Positions 47,216 through 59,600 of a DNA stretch of 64,000 nt are shown here, in pieces (the first letter of the stretch is position 1; every line of letters begins with the position of its first letter). The notes below the pieces were generated by a model that had not been told where the DNA came from, did not search any database, and saw only the letters and a program-made list of their open reading frames with translations. Source of the DNA: Trileptium ribeirensis. Its lineage: Eukaryota; Nematoda; Enoplea; Enoplida; Thoracostomopsidae. A program made the position numbers and the translations under genes. The DNA lies in NCBI GenBank assembly GCA_030248225.1, contig JASANE010007429.1:58090-122089 (forward strand). Reading direction: 5' to 3'.

Positions 47216-48042
47216 TATTCAGCGAAAATAATAATAATAACAATGTCTTATAAATAAATATAGCTTTTTCACAATCGATAGTATATATATATATAGTTGA
47301 AAATCATTAAATTCAAGGTTTTGACAGCAGCTAATGGCCTAAATAGATTATGTATTTTAGTTGTTGATCAATTATCGTAATTATATATGTATGTATGTAG
47401 GTAGTTACAACACTCTGGTCATGCGTTTTATATTGATATTAGTTGGCGGCCATGTCGGGCTACTGTATTGATCTTGCAAGTAGGTGCATGTGTTGATGGT
47501 ATAAATTATACTAGTTGGTTATGTGTATATTATATGTGTGTTGCGTAACAATTAGACTTTGGGTCTAAAACATAAATTATCATTGCCCATATCATGTTTA
47601 GCAGTTATATAGTTTAAAAAAATAGCTTAGTATGGTGGTAGTAAAAGCCTATTGTAAAAGGGACCTTAGCTTAGGCTAAGCCTTAGGCATTGGCTCAGCG
47701 TATCTAGTATAATGACGGGATGCATTTCATTTACGCTACGTAATGTTACTTTCGCCAATTATCGAATAATTCTAGCCAACTGATCTAGTCCATTTCTCCT
47801 GATTTAGTAGAGGTTTCGATAGAGCCAGATTTTCAATCTCTAGCCTGGCTGGGCTATTTCTGCACCATGTCCGGCTCGGCTCTCACCGACAGATTAGTAA
47901 AAACCATCAAAAGCACCGTAGATATCATGAGTAAAGTATATATTTTTTACCCTGAGAAGTATGTGGTTTTCGTTTGCATATATTGTTTATTTTGTTGTTA
48001 CGTGGTTGCACTGTTTGCATTGTTGTAATAATTGTTTTTCAG
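47216..48042. other. Non-coding upstream of the first exon seen
   Basis: AT-rich with a TATATATATATATAG run near 47,280. 47,648-47,735 (GGGACCTTAGCTTAGGCTAAG, ending near GGGATGCATTTCAT) is a partial third copy of the repeat at 9,085 and 11,570. The 3' splice site TTGTTTTTCAG ends this stretch. Confidence 0.45.
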
Positions 48043-48249
48043 CGAAATCATTCGTTGTTTGGCAGTTTAGTAACAGCGATTCAGCAACATTCGTCGTCTT
48101 CACGACCGCCGTCGTCGATTGATCAACAACCGGCCGCCGGAGCAGGAGGCTTCCTGGCTCTACCTCCTGGTGGTGGTGGAGGAGGCGGACATGCGAAACT
48201 GTCACCGTCTGGATCGCTCAATATACCGTCGCCTGCGCAACGAGCTAAA
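48043..48249 (+). CDS. Host gene, exon A (unknown protein)
   Basis: The exon is bounded by a strong acceptor (ATTGTTTTTCAG, AG at 48,041-48,042) and donor (GTGAGC from 48,250). It is 207 bases long, phase 0 at both ends, and starts RNHSLFGSLVTAIQQ. It continues through Ser-rich and Pro/Ala-rich stretches with a run of seven glycines (PP-G7-H) and ends PAQRAK. The GC-richer, codon-like composition contrasts with the surrounding AT-rich DNA. Low complexity suggests a disordered region of a larger protein whose earlier exons lie upstream, possibly outside the window. No family is recognised. Confidence 0.65.
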
Positions 48250-50125
48250 GTGAGCACAAGCATTTTATCGCTACAAGTTAACCAACGTCATACTAGATTA
48301 TTATTAGTGATATCTCCCTGACGGTATTTTGAGGCGCCATAGAATCATTCAAAAACGTATATTATTGCTTTTTTATTATAAATGGAACCGGAGCTGCTTA
48401 ACCGGATTGGACTTGACTGGACCGGAACCGGACTGGACCGATCCACAATGCAGGTTCGATGGTCCGGGCCTGGCCACCTTTTAATATTTGGAACAACCTG
48501 AATAAATCAAGTATGCATAATCAAGCAGTTACACTGAAGTTTTTGTAACTTTTTCGTTTCATGGCTCAAGTTTGCTTTTATTATATTTCAATTTTAATTA
48601 TTACGTATCATTATCCCACGTTGCCTCTAGGATGCCGGAGGTAATGTAAACGAAAAACAGTGCATAGCAGGCGTTGTCCATAATAAAAAATATTTGTTTT
48701 TGTGTGCTGCTATCCAGAATTGTGTAAATTTGCCGGTCGTCTCCCAAAAAATGGATAGCTTTATAGTCGTTGTTACGATTCTTCATGATCATTATCGATT
48801 CATTCACGAACGTCCCTGTATTTATAACAGATCACTAAAGCTTTGTAAAATCAAGCAATATGTGATTCAAACCCTCAGATATACTAGGTGATTGTGTTTT
48901 CTTAAAAGTATGATACTCATATCCGTTGCCGTATAACTATACTGAGCACGTCTCCATCTATTTAGCCTAAACATTCACTTCGGTAGACGCAGCCATGGAA
49001 TGACGGCAAAAAATTTGTTTTAACTCCTGTTTTGCCTGTTACTCCGGCCCGTCTATTTATTTTAGTGAACGATTTTAGCGGTGCAAATTTACAATATGTA
49101 TACTAGTGGCTCGAAAAGCGAGCCTAATCTGAACGAGTGTCGGTACTGTGAGCTTTGTGACCATTTCATCGTTCTAATTCAGCTCCCAGAGCCACCTTAA
49201 AGTATCATAATAGCAATTATTATACGTCAGCATTCGGCAATTATACTTCAGTGGCAACGCTACGGTCATTTTCGGATCTTGCGCAATGTGAGCACGGCCT
49301 GTATGGTATAACCGAACCGAAGAACTCTTTTGTTACTTTGTACAATGATCAAAGCCACGAAAATTGATGAAATTTAAAGGTCACAAATTTTAAGAAAAAT
49401 TAAAATTTCAATGAGCGATTTTTACGTTGTGGGACCTAACACTTGCCGTATTTAATGCATATCACGAAAATACAGTTGTTTAAATGTTTAGACACAATAT
49501 AGTGGCCTACATGCATCTATATTGAATTTGTGACAAAAACTGATTATTTCTGGTGCTAAAATTTATCGAATTTTGCTTTCATACCGTCCCGCAGGGTTAA
49601 TAACACACCCCATCTGAGGTTATAACAATTAAACCAGCGTGTTTAACGGTAACAAGAAACAACTAGCTTTGTAAAAATCTGAATTATGTATTTTAGGGTA
49701 TTTTTTAAACTTTGGGTAATAGCTCAAAAACGGCTGCTCTGACAGTGCATAAAAGCAAATTTGTAGAGAAGATTTTGTGTAATGGTCTTCATGTTACCAC
49801 TGGATGTCTGTAGTAATAGTTATAACATAAACTTTTATGTGGCACTTAATAGCAAAATGAAAAAGTCTGAAATTAGCCGCTATTTGAATAAACTCCGCTG
49901 ATTTCGCACGCTCCGTTTTATTATCTCCATTGTTTGGTAATCAATTTCAACCTTTTATATACGACATTGCTCAAATCGATTTAGTTGAAATCGCGTCTAC
50001 CTATCTATGTTAACTGATGCTTCTGGCCCAACTGTGAGAGATTGAGTGGGCCTTTGTGACATTTTTAAGCAGTTACGTAATTCATTTTGTACCTGTACCT
50101 TAAACATTTCTAGCAGTTACTTTAG
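48250..50125 (+). other. Intron between exons A and B
   Basis: GT at 48,250 and AG at 50,124-50,125. It contains a GGACCGGAACCGGACTGGACC-like short repetition near 48,410-48,445 and a member of the small dispersed repeat family near 49,720-49,900. No other genes are seen. Confidence 0.55.
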
Positions 50126-50352
50126 GTTTCGCCAGCTAGTTCAATTGGAATCAAAGCTCAAGATGAGGCCACGATTAATGGCGCTTTACCCCAGCAAGAC
50201 GGCGTATTTGTTCGACCTCCGATGATAACACCAGAAGCCAACCATTACCCTTATCCGATACCCCAAACAATGCAGCAGCAACAGCTAGGGTTCGGCGGTG
50301 GTGGAACAGGCCGAAAATTACCGGTACCGCCTGTGAAAACACCGCGAGCTAA
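50126..50352 (+). CDS. Host gene, exon B (unknown protein)
   Basis: The acceptor TTACTTTAG ends at 50,125 and the donor AAGTAAGT has GT at 50,353-50,354. The exon is 227 bases long, enters in phase 0 to match exon A exactly, and leaves two bases of a codon. It reads VSPASSIGIKAQDEATINGA, then PQQDGVFVRPPMITPEANHY, a Gln-rich stretch, and GGGGTGRKLPVPPVKTPRA. GRKLP followed by prolines is reminiscent of C-terminal motifs in some large neuronal proteins (calcium channels, RIM), but five residues do not justify a name. Confidence 0.7.
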
Positions 50353-53300
50353 GTAAGTTTGTCTTTTGTGTGGTTTTATCCAACCCAATTACATCAAATT
50401 TTCTCTAGCTACGGTTTATATTTTATCTAACTTGGTGGCGTCACTTAAAAACAACAGCCCCTAAAATAATAATTGTCACAGATCGTTATCGATAAACCAC
50501 CACTAACAATCAAAAAATCTGAAACAAAAAATGACTCCGCATCCCAAGCACATTCCGAAAGAATACAGAACCCGCTCCAAAAGAGATATTGGACGATCCA
50601 GATTTTGGTAAATACAGCTGTCAAATGTCGTGACCACAAATTTAAATTGATCATAGTATAAAATGTAATTCTCGGAGTGATACATCTGGATAATGTTTTA
50701 GAATGATTTCTGATGCGTGTGATGTGAAAACGTTGGCAAGCTCCCTTTTTCTTCAGCTGCCAAATTAGATTTTATGGCAGAAAAGCGTGCAACCTTTATC
50801 ATGTAGGTTCGATCCAATGTGTACCTATTTAACCGTTACAGACAGAAATAAAAGCAAATAGATAGAGAAAAATCCGCGAATAGTAATAAATTGACTGAGC
50901 TTTCCAAATTGGGGAGGTAGCATTTTCAAGTGTCCTCTGGCAAAAACAGGGTGAGGTCGGTTCGTACGCTGAATGGCAAAATTTTAGGTTTCCCCCGATT
51001 CATCGGTCGGCTCTTGGCAAATTTTTTTGTTTCCGTTCGGATAGCTTCCAACTCGTCTTTTAATACCATCAAAACGAATAGGCAGCGTTTCTGGCATGCT
51101 TTTTAGCGGTTTTTATTTTGACAAAATGTCTTCTGGTAAAATGAGTTTCTGCGAATGGAGACACCAGATTGAAAGTAAATTTTACTAAAGTATTCGCAGT
51201 AAATTCAGAAATTTGCTTTTATTCTTGTCCCTAACTGTCGTTACAACATTATATAGTCCAAATGGAATTTACATACTCCTGTTTTTAGTTTTATTAGTAG
51301 ATTTTCGGTGTAATTTTTAATATATATATATGTCTTTTTTTATTTTGCTCTACTAATTACTTGTAGTATCCTTAGTTTACTTAACCGCTTCTGAAGAGCT
51401 ATTATTTTGACGAGTTTCCACGAGATTAACCTCTTTCACACTTTATTAACTAATTTTCCTTCTTACACTTATCAGCCACAAATGGCTGCTGCTGTCTCGA
51501 TATTCGCTCGCTCACTCGAAACACGTCCGTCATTTCTGCCGCGTACTTTACAGTTAGATTAATTTCTGATTTTGGTTTTGGAAAAGCCGCTTAACATTTT
51601 CTTATGATTTTCAGCGTGGCCGTATATATGTTCTCAAGACAATATTGGTGGTAAAATGTTGCAGGTATTTCGCTGTCGGACCATAATACTGTCGCAGCTT
51701 TGGGGGCCAGATCACTCCGCCCCTTTCGCCAAAACAATAATTAAAATATTTCCAAAGATATATCGCTTTTTTAAATTGCTAAGTTTTTGATCGTCATCTT
51801 AGTTTATTTTAAATACGCTGGCGACTTTCGATAAGGAAGAAGTATATATCTAAAAATGAGCCTGCTGTAAAGGTTAACAATGGCGTATTATGTATTTTTG
51901 TTAAGTATGCTGACGGCGGTAGATACTTTGTTATGTTTGGTTTTAGAAAAGAAGCAAGCTAACGTGTAGTCGTAGCCCATTACTATATGCATCTGCGTAC
52001 AAATATAGGCAAAATTTTACAAACAATATTATAGACGTGAAGAGTTCGATTATGGTTGTCAGTTTCAAGCTTTACTTAGATTTGTTACCCGGTAGCAACC
52101 ATAACAACGATATACTGTCTTGAGTTTTAGTCTATATATAAAAATACGGTAGAACCCGTGCAAGCCAGGTTCTGTTGAGGTTAGCCGAGTATCATTTTTG
52201 AAGTCAGAATCGATCGTGAGAGAAAAATTAATGCTCGATCTGACAACTCTGTCGTTGTCGAACGGAATATATTCATTTGTTTATTGTTGCCCAATACGAC
52301 ATTTTTCGTTTCTTTCCAAGGGTCTTCAATGACAGAACTTATTTCTTCATACTAATTAGTCGCGCAGCATCAGGAAGCGGAGTGATTGGGGTAGTCTGAT
52401 ACTCAGTAACTACCTGTAGGTACAAAAATTGAGCTTCCAGAGCTTCATTAACATCAGAGAAAGACGGCAATACCTTAAGGCCAAGACTAGCGCCGCTTGT
52501 CAAAACCACAAGGCATCCATTTATTCCCTTAAGAATAACAAACCAAAAAAATAAAACGTTTTGAAATTTCTCAACAAAATTATAACTTCAAACGTCATAT
52601 TCACATTGTAAGGCTCCACATAGTATTTGATCTAGTATAGCACGCAATTAAGCAACTCCGAAAAACTGTAACCACCATTCTAGTCATCTTCGTTCAACAA
52701 AATAGAAAATGTGACAAAATTTGACTATTTTTGAAGCTTAAATCTGGCATTTATTGCACCTGCAGGGTCTGATAAGGTTAACGATATACTCAATACAAGT
52801 TTGAAACAATAAAGCAAACCTGCTTAATGGATTCAATAACTCTAAAAGCTCATCGTTCACATCCAACAAGCAAGAAACGTTGCCAAAATTTTGGGGTGTT
52901 TGTATGTAACTTTGGTTGCCTTGATGCCCGAAAACGGCAATCCAAAAAATTTCAAAACAGTCAGTAAAAGTTGTTACTCTCGGCAATACGATGCTTCTGG
53001 CAACGGTTAATAAGTAAGGCCGACCCCAAATGGCTAAAATCAAAAAGAAGTCTTCCGTAGTTCGTTTCGGTTTATAGAAAATGCGGAAATGATATGTCTG
53101 AGAATTTTGGCAAGAAATCATTGGAGCAACGAAAGCACACTGCTATTAAGTATCGAATAAAAAAGTTTGGCAAGTCCATCAATCTAGTGAGCTAGGCGGG
53201 GCACGGATGGATAAAAAATAATTTCGAGTCGTGTTTCGATAAAAGCACTCTGTGCGTCTCAAATACTGGGATTGGAGGAACTAGATAATAGCGCTCGCAA

Positions 53301-54859
53301 TAGGTAAATATAGTCGAGTTGCTGTTAAGCGCACAATGGAGCAACTGTGACGTCGTAAGATCACTCGAAATTTTGTAGAACTTCTCCATTGACTCCGCAA
53401 CGTTTACTTTGAAATAAAAACACTCCTGGGATGTCGCACACCCCATTATCAGTCGAAATTTTGTAGAACTTCTCCAATGACTCTCTGCAATGTTTACTTT
53501 TAAATAGAAACACTCCTGGGACGTGAGCACTTCATCGTCAGCCGAAATTTTGTAGAACTTCTCCATTGACTCGCTGCAACGTTTACTTTTAAATAGAAAC
53601 ACTCCTGGGAAGTGAGCACTTCATCGTCAGTCGAAATTTTGTAGAACTTCTCCATTGACTCGCTGCAACGTTTACTTTTAAATAGAAACACTCCTGGGAC
53701 GTGAGCACTTCATCGTCAGCCGAAATTTTCGAGAACTTCTTCATTGATTCTCTGCAACGTTTACTTTTAAGTAAAAACACTCTTGGCACGTCGCACACTT
53801 CATCGTCAGTCGAAGTTTTCTAGAACTTCTCCATTGACTTTCTGAAACGTTTGCTTTTAAATAAAAACGCTCATGGGACGTGAACACATCATCGCCAGTC
53901 GAAATTTTGTAGAACTTCTCCATTGACTCGCTGCAACGCTTACTTTTAAATAGAAACGCTCATGGGACGTGAACACATCATCGCCATTCGAAATTTTGTA
54001 GAATTTTTCATTGACTCGCCGCAACGTTTACTTTTAAATAGAAACACTCTTGGCACGTGAACACTTCATGGTCAGTCGAAATTTTCGAGAACTTCTTCAT
54101 TGATTCTCTGCAACGTTTACTTTTAAATATAAACACTCATGGGATGTCGCACACTTCATAGTCAGTCGAAAAGTTGTAGAACTTATCCATTGAGTCTCTG
54201 CAACGTTTACTTTTAAATAAAAACACTTCTGGACGTCGCACACTTCATCCCCAGTCGAAAATTTGTAGAACTCCATTTGCACTCTGCAACGTTTACTTTT
54301 AAATAAAAACACTCCTATTTTAAGACTATGGAGAATACACATCTATTTCAAGTTTTCATCAATGATTTTTGATGTTTTGTTAATTTCTTGCATCGATACT
54401 ATATACGACCAGGGGCGCAGATGGAGGAGTGGCCTGGGAACCTGGACCGCTTCCTTAGCTTCTAGTTTAATAATTCCATTGGTGCTTTAGATGAAAATTT
54501 TTCTACGATCTTGTGTTAAAAACGTGAAAATTAACAAATATTTCGTCTGAATAAGGTGAAAAAATCGCGCTAATTAGTAGATTTAGATTTTATTTTTCAC
54601 CGCCCCCCTCCCTTATAGTACCAAAACTTGACCAGGCCCCTCTTCTAGCTAATTCTGGATGCGCCACTGTAAATGACCGAGATATTTTTATATAACTCCT
54701 TTGATCTTTGTATTGTAGCGATTTCTGCTAACAAATAGCTTTTATAAGTGCTAAGTTGCTTTCTAACTCAGTTAACTAACATACTATGTCTAGATGTTAT
54801 CTTTCAGACGTTACTAACATAGAAGGAATTCTCGAATAAAATGTGATGAAATTTTTTAG
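50353..54859 (+). other. Intron between exons B and C
   Basis: GT at 50,353 and AG at 54,858-54,859, about 4.5 kb. It carries the 89-bp minisatellite and a copy of the small dispersed repeat near 52,930-53,060. Short frames at 50,445-50,685 lie on both strands without support. Further small exons inside it cannot be excluded. Confidence 0.5.
53355..54320 (-). repeat. 89-bp minisatellite, about 11 copies
   Basis: Units of about 89-90 bases built on CGAAATTTTGTAGAACTTCT, CCATTGACTC, TGCAACGTTTACTTTTAAAT, AGAAACACTC and CTTCATCGTCAGTC. The minus strand reads KRCSESMEKFYKIS and SQECFYLKVNVA in successive frames because the unit is not a multiple of three. Open frames here are therefore repeat by-products. 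Copies differ by substitutions and small indels. Confidence 0.9.
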
Positions 54860-55618
54860 TTACTGTAAAGAGGAAAGCAGCGGTGGAATTACCGACGATT
54901 CACACGACTATCATTCTGCTGCTGCTTTTCGTTCGTGCGGATGTAATCGGCAAAGCTTTTCGGAGGAGCACAGCGGAGAAACTGCGACTAGTGGTGAAGG
55001 AGCTAATATTGGCGGTATTCACGAGGATTGTAATCGAACTAGTCCTAACGGGATTTTGTTGAATCGGTTTTTACGCTACAACGTTAAAACCGACAGCGAC
55101 CGTCATTATCATCATCAAAACAGTCAGCCTCAGTCGCGGTTTGATTTTGTGCTCCATCGACTACTTTTTCATCGTAAAAGTAGGACGTTGCCTCAGCCAC
55201 CGGCTGAGGCCCCTAGTAAATCAGGCTCTTCGGGCGGTGTCTCCGTGTCGGTGTCACGTCGATCCGATGGTCTCGACAGTTGCTACAGTAACAATAATTA
55301 CAGTGCCGGAAGACGGAACCATGACGGTAGTGGTGGTACTGCTGTCTCCGCAGGCAACAGTAACTATAATGTTCGTTTTCGACTTTCGAACGGGTCTTCG
55401 TCAGGGTGTCCAACTCACGGCGGGTCGTCCTCGCACAGTAGCAGTAACCTATGTGTGCCGTTGACGCCTTATATCTCGTCGTCGGGACCGCCTAGCGATC
55501 CACGGCGACATCCACCGCCCCATGTTTACATTGATTATTATTCGAAAAATTTTCATCATCGACCTCCCGGTGGGAAAACGAGTCTTTCGTCGAAAATTTT
55601 TGCCTATCATCATCCCAA
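54860..55618 (+). CDS. Host gene, exon C (unknown protein)
   Basis: The acceptor AATTTTTTTAG ends at 54,859, preceded about 40 bases upstream by a perfect TACTAAC branch-point word. The donor is GTAAGT from 55,619. The exon is 759 bases long; one base completes the codon split by exon B (AA plus T), giving N-Y-C-K-E-E, and the exon again leaves two bases. The protein is rich in Ser, Gly, His and Asn, with RKSRTLPQPPAEAPSK (a possible SH3-binding proline stretch) and many SSS and HHH runs. An alternative start at ATG 54,846 with an acceptor at 54,809 would make this a first coding exon, but the in-phase join with exon B argues for continuation. Confidence 0.75.
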
Positions 55619-56119
55619 GTAAGTTTTTGTAAGTAATCTTTACTGTGGCACATATAATGTACTGTGACGTAAAGGAGGAAAAGCCATTCACTCGCGATAA
55701 ATTGGCCGATAGCAGATTGGAAGGGTTGCCAATTTTTCTTGAACGATTCGGGAACCATTTGCTTTTATTTTCGTCTTTAAAACGCATACATGGTGTGCTT
55801 GTTTTGTTGTCGGCTTGATGTGATGCATGCATGGTTAAGCTTCAACTCTTGAACTTTATGCTATTCTTATTTTTCCTCTACACTGGTCCGTTATTTTCTG
55901 AACAATCTCAAAAAACCCACCATCATAATTATCTCATATTCTATTTATATAGCTATGTACTTTCATTTTTGCGCTAGAGGTGAGAATTTCGGCCGCGGAC
56001 CGGCCAACGAGCGGGGTCTGACGGACCGACACCCGATTACATACGGGCCGGGCCGAAATAATGCAAATTCCAGCCGGGGAGACGCCGATTTCTCACGGGC
56101 CGGGTCTTGGTGAAAAATT
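55619..56119 (+). other. Start of the intron after exon C
   Basis: Begins GTAAGT. Contains a GC-rich stretch near 55,990-56,110 with CGGGCCGGGCCGAAAT and CACGGGCCGGGTC words that lead into the tandem repeat. The next exon was not found in the window. Confidence 0.45.
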
Positions 56120-56590
56120 TCGGATCGTTCTCACTTGAGACAAAAACTGAGTGATTAGTACACGGTTCCATGACTTTGGGTCTTTTTTAAGAATTTTTTG
56201 TCTCGCTAATTTATGTATGCGTTTTTCGGATCGTTCTCACTTGAGTCAAAAACTGAGTGATTAGTACACGGTTCCATAACTGGGTCTTCTTTAAGAATTT
56301 TTGTTTCGCTAATTTATGTATGCGTTTTTCGGATCGTTCTCACTTGAGTCAAAAACTGAGTTATTAATACACGGTTCCATAACTTTGGTTCTTTTTTTAA
56401 GAATTTTTTGTCTCGCTAATTTATGTATGTGTTTTTCGGATCGTTCTCACTTGAGTCAAAAACTGAGTGATTAGTACACTTTCGGATCGTTCTCACTTGA
56501 GTCAAAAACTGAGTGATTAGTGCACGGTTCCATAACTTTGGGTCTTTTTGCAGAATTTTTGTCTCGCTAATTTATGTATGCGTTTTTATG
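56120..56590 (+). repeat. About 104-bp tandem repeat, five starts
   Basis: CGGATCGTTCTCACTTGAG recurs near 56,123, 56,228, 56,330, 56,438 and 56,484. It is followed each time by CAAAAACTGAGTGATTAGTA and, in the full units, CACGGTTCCATAAC, TTTGTCTCGCTAATTTATGT and ATGCGTTTTT. The fourth unit is cut short (46 bases). Flanking GC-rich pieces on both sides (GGGCCGGG at the left, GTCGGGTGGGCC at the right) look related and may be diverged parts of the same element. Confidence 0.85.
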
Positions 56591-57688
56591 TTGGAGCTTG
56601 CCAACACCCTATCTATGACAAACGGCCGTGTCGGGTGGGCCAAAATTTTGCAGCTGCGGGACCGCCCGACCTCGACTTCCAGTCGCCGGTCGAAATTTTT
56701 CTGCCCGTTCTCACCTTTGATTTTACGCCTAGTTTATAAGACTACATGGTTTGAACCAAATATCATTCAGGCTATTTTATAATTACAATGTTGACTCAGC
56801 GTCAAAAAGATTATATGCGTACTGAATTATCGCTTGAATGTAATTTAAATTTTAAATTTGTATTATGTGAATTGGAGGAAATAAAATAAATAATATATAT
56901 AGTTGCCTTCTCTTGTTAGTTACCAGTTTTCGCCACCGTCCCACGGAATGACGATGTATTAGAGATTTGATTGAAGCACACATATTTAATGATAAAATAG
57001 CAATTATAAGATTTTATATTGTTGAATCCTAATAGCTTGTTTAAAATGTGAACAGCTGAATTAAATGGGTTTTCGATTTAGACCGGTCCGTGTGTATCAA
57101 TGAATATATATTAATAATCCGTTGTTCTATTGAGGTTGTCGCTGTTTATTGACTAGCTCCTTCTGTTGTTGTTTTACATCCGTTCGACTAACGTTGTGGT
57201 GTTAGTATATAGTTTGTATCAGACATCACTGCAGTAACAGTAGGTTGCACTGAGCTATATACCGCTTGTTCTATATCTATTTGAATACGTGTAAGCATCT
57301 TTTTAGTAATAGTTGTTTTGGTAGTTCATTGATTGGCTTTGGCACCGCTTTAGCATTTTTGCACGTCACCCCAATTTATCTCCATAACGAACCGTCCGTG
57401 TCAAAATGAAATAGCTCAGTAGTTTTCAACAGAGTTAGTTGTTCAAAATTTCAGGATTGTCTTGGTTATAATGCTGTAGGTAAAATTTCACTGATGATTT
57501 CACCTTACCAAATTTGACAACAGCAATTTGAGCGACTTATTTTAAGTAATTATAAACTGAGTAAGTTAAAATTTTATTAAACTAAGGAATTTAAAATTTT
57601 AGTATGTAAATTTAACATAAATAATTCAGCTGATTTCTTAAGTAAGTAATATTTACGACCATGTTTACGTTGAACATATAACGACATC
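56591..57688. other. Non-coding, nothing recognised
   Basis: GC-richer at the left edge, then AT-rich. No supported exon or element. Confidence 0.35.
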
Positions 57689-59600
57689 ATCAACAACAAC
57701 AAATTTTATTAAGAATTTATACCAGTAGTCGAGAGATCAGCGTCACGGGGGTTGCTCTGGCGTTAAGGCCGACATAGCGAGCCCGAATTTAAGGCAATGG
57801 CTTACTAATCCTCGTTACTGGTAACAAGAAACAATATGCATTAGAAATTTATAAAACAGCAAAATACACATCAAATCAGCAAATACACATTTTATACCAG
57901 CCGCCTTTTAATATGATTTGAAATGCCGAAGGAAAAGTTTGTGGATCAGTTTAGCATGCGAAACGGTATGAAATGCTTTAGCAATATATATATATAAACG
58001 ACACCAACAAAATTTCCACTATCAAGCGAAAGATACAAGCCGATCAACAGTTCTAAAGGCTGATTGCTTGTAGAACGTTAGCCAGATATCCGGAGTGATT
58101 TTAGGTATAACGTTATTTGCAGATGGATATTCTAAAAGTTCATCGTTAACGATAGATTCCATTAAGTTGCAACAGCTAGACAGTAGCGATATAGGCCTAA
58201 TAATTACGAGGTCTTTCTTATATACTAGCAACTACATCTGAGCATATATAACCAAGGACTTGCCAGGGATTTAGTAATGAACTGGTGTTGAAAAAATTTG
58301 AGATAATGGAATACATAAAACAACACGAAGTTGCTTGAGAATATTTATATGGTGGGTGAATGTTTTTGTTTTTCAACATTTCCATAAAATTAGGTATATA
58401 CTACTAATGGTGCAAATCTTAGCCATGATAAATCTACAGCAGTAGCGGCATGCGGCCGTTATCAAACGGCAGAAAAGTTCTTTGCTACTATTTCAGAGCA
58501 CATTTTGTCGTCTGTTGGAGGATTACTTAGTGGCGTTCTAAGGCGCTAACGCCATTTTTTGAGTAACACCTGTTATTAACGTACTTATATAATTTATATC
58601 TATCACCTGAGTTTAAAATTTTGTGTTCTTAATCTATGCGAAAAGCGAATATAGTCTTTGAACATTTTACAGACTGCTTTTTTAATTCGGTATGGTCGTG
58701 GGATTTTTGCTTTTTTTCCAGGCTTTATGTTTTTTCAGTAAAAGCTTTAATGTAACCTTGATATTTTTGTTTAATACAGCAGTTGACATCTTGGGTACAA
58801 CGAGTAAACAGGCTTCACGAATTTTGAGTAGTCAAATCTATCGAGTTCTATGTTTATGACTGCGCCGTGAGATGGCCGAAGAAGGCCCATCGTGAATACC
58901 TGCTCCATAGTTGCTGAAGGTTTTAGTATTATGAAAATGTTTTGGGCGTATTCAAGATCATAACCTCGTTCAGATAGACCACAGCAGATGAGGCATCGGC
59001 GACGGTGTTTAGCCTCCTCATCTTCTGCAGTGATGTAGTATCTACACAGCGTAGGAAGGATTGTTTACGTCCGCTTTGTCATTAGCTTTTGTTATGGCGG
59101 CGGGAGGGAGAAGCAGATTGTGGGGCATTAACTACGGAGAGCGGTTCCTTTACAGCATCGGTAGTGGCCTTGAGTGCAGTCGACCAGGCAAGGCAGTATC
59201 TTGTTCTTGCAGTTTTAGCACAAGATCGACGCTTGGACCTTGGTCGATGGATGACTGGTGCTATTTTCTTGGTGCATGAATTGCTAGATGAACGGTTGAT
59301 GTTCGATTGAAGACATGAAGCACACACGATGGGATCGTTTGTGTTGATTTCGGACGCAAGTCGTTTGCCGCTTTTGGCATAATGAACCTATCCATCCCAA
59401 CCGTTACAGGCAAAACTGTCGTTGCTAGCATAACTAGTTGCAGTCGACACAGCGTGGCGCTGAATTCGGTCGGTTGCTTCGGTCCAGCAGTGTTGACATC
59501 GGTTCACAGTGTGTCCACGTTTTTAATGTCGCAGCTGTTGCTGAGATTTGCGCTGATACAGTTGTATGCACTTGTATTGCACGATTACCGAGTTGCGATA
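57689..59600 (-). mobile_element. Internally deleted relative of LINE C
   Basis: The 3' tail and first 170 bases (CAACAACAACAAATTTTATT, then CAGTAGTCGAGA, then GGTAACAAGAAACAATATGC) match 44,666-44,850. The sequence then jumps, near 57,860-57,945, to the reverse transcriptase region corresponding to about 45,985 in LINE C, so roughly 1.1 kb has been lost. Minus-strand pieces read AKAFHTVSHAKL (57,950-57,995), IIRPISLLSSCCNLMESIV (about 58,140-58,205) and, further 5', an ORF1-like Cys-rich piece with IVCASCLQS near 59,300. No frame is intact. Confidence 0.65.

Noticed and set aside
47280..47300. TATATATATATATAG as a promoter for the host gene
   Set aside because: A simple dinucleotide run in AT-rich DNA; exon A begins with a splice acceptor, so transcription starts farther upstream.
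50445..50685. Small exon in intron B-C (plus frame MSQIVIDKPPL or minus frames)
   Set aside because: Frames overlap on both strands and lack matching splice phases with exons B and C.
53192..54342. Minus-strand frames with repeated ECFYLKVNVAESQWRSS peptides
   Set aside because: Produced by an 89-base minisatellite whose unit is not a multiple of three; frames shift from unit to unit.
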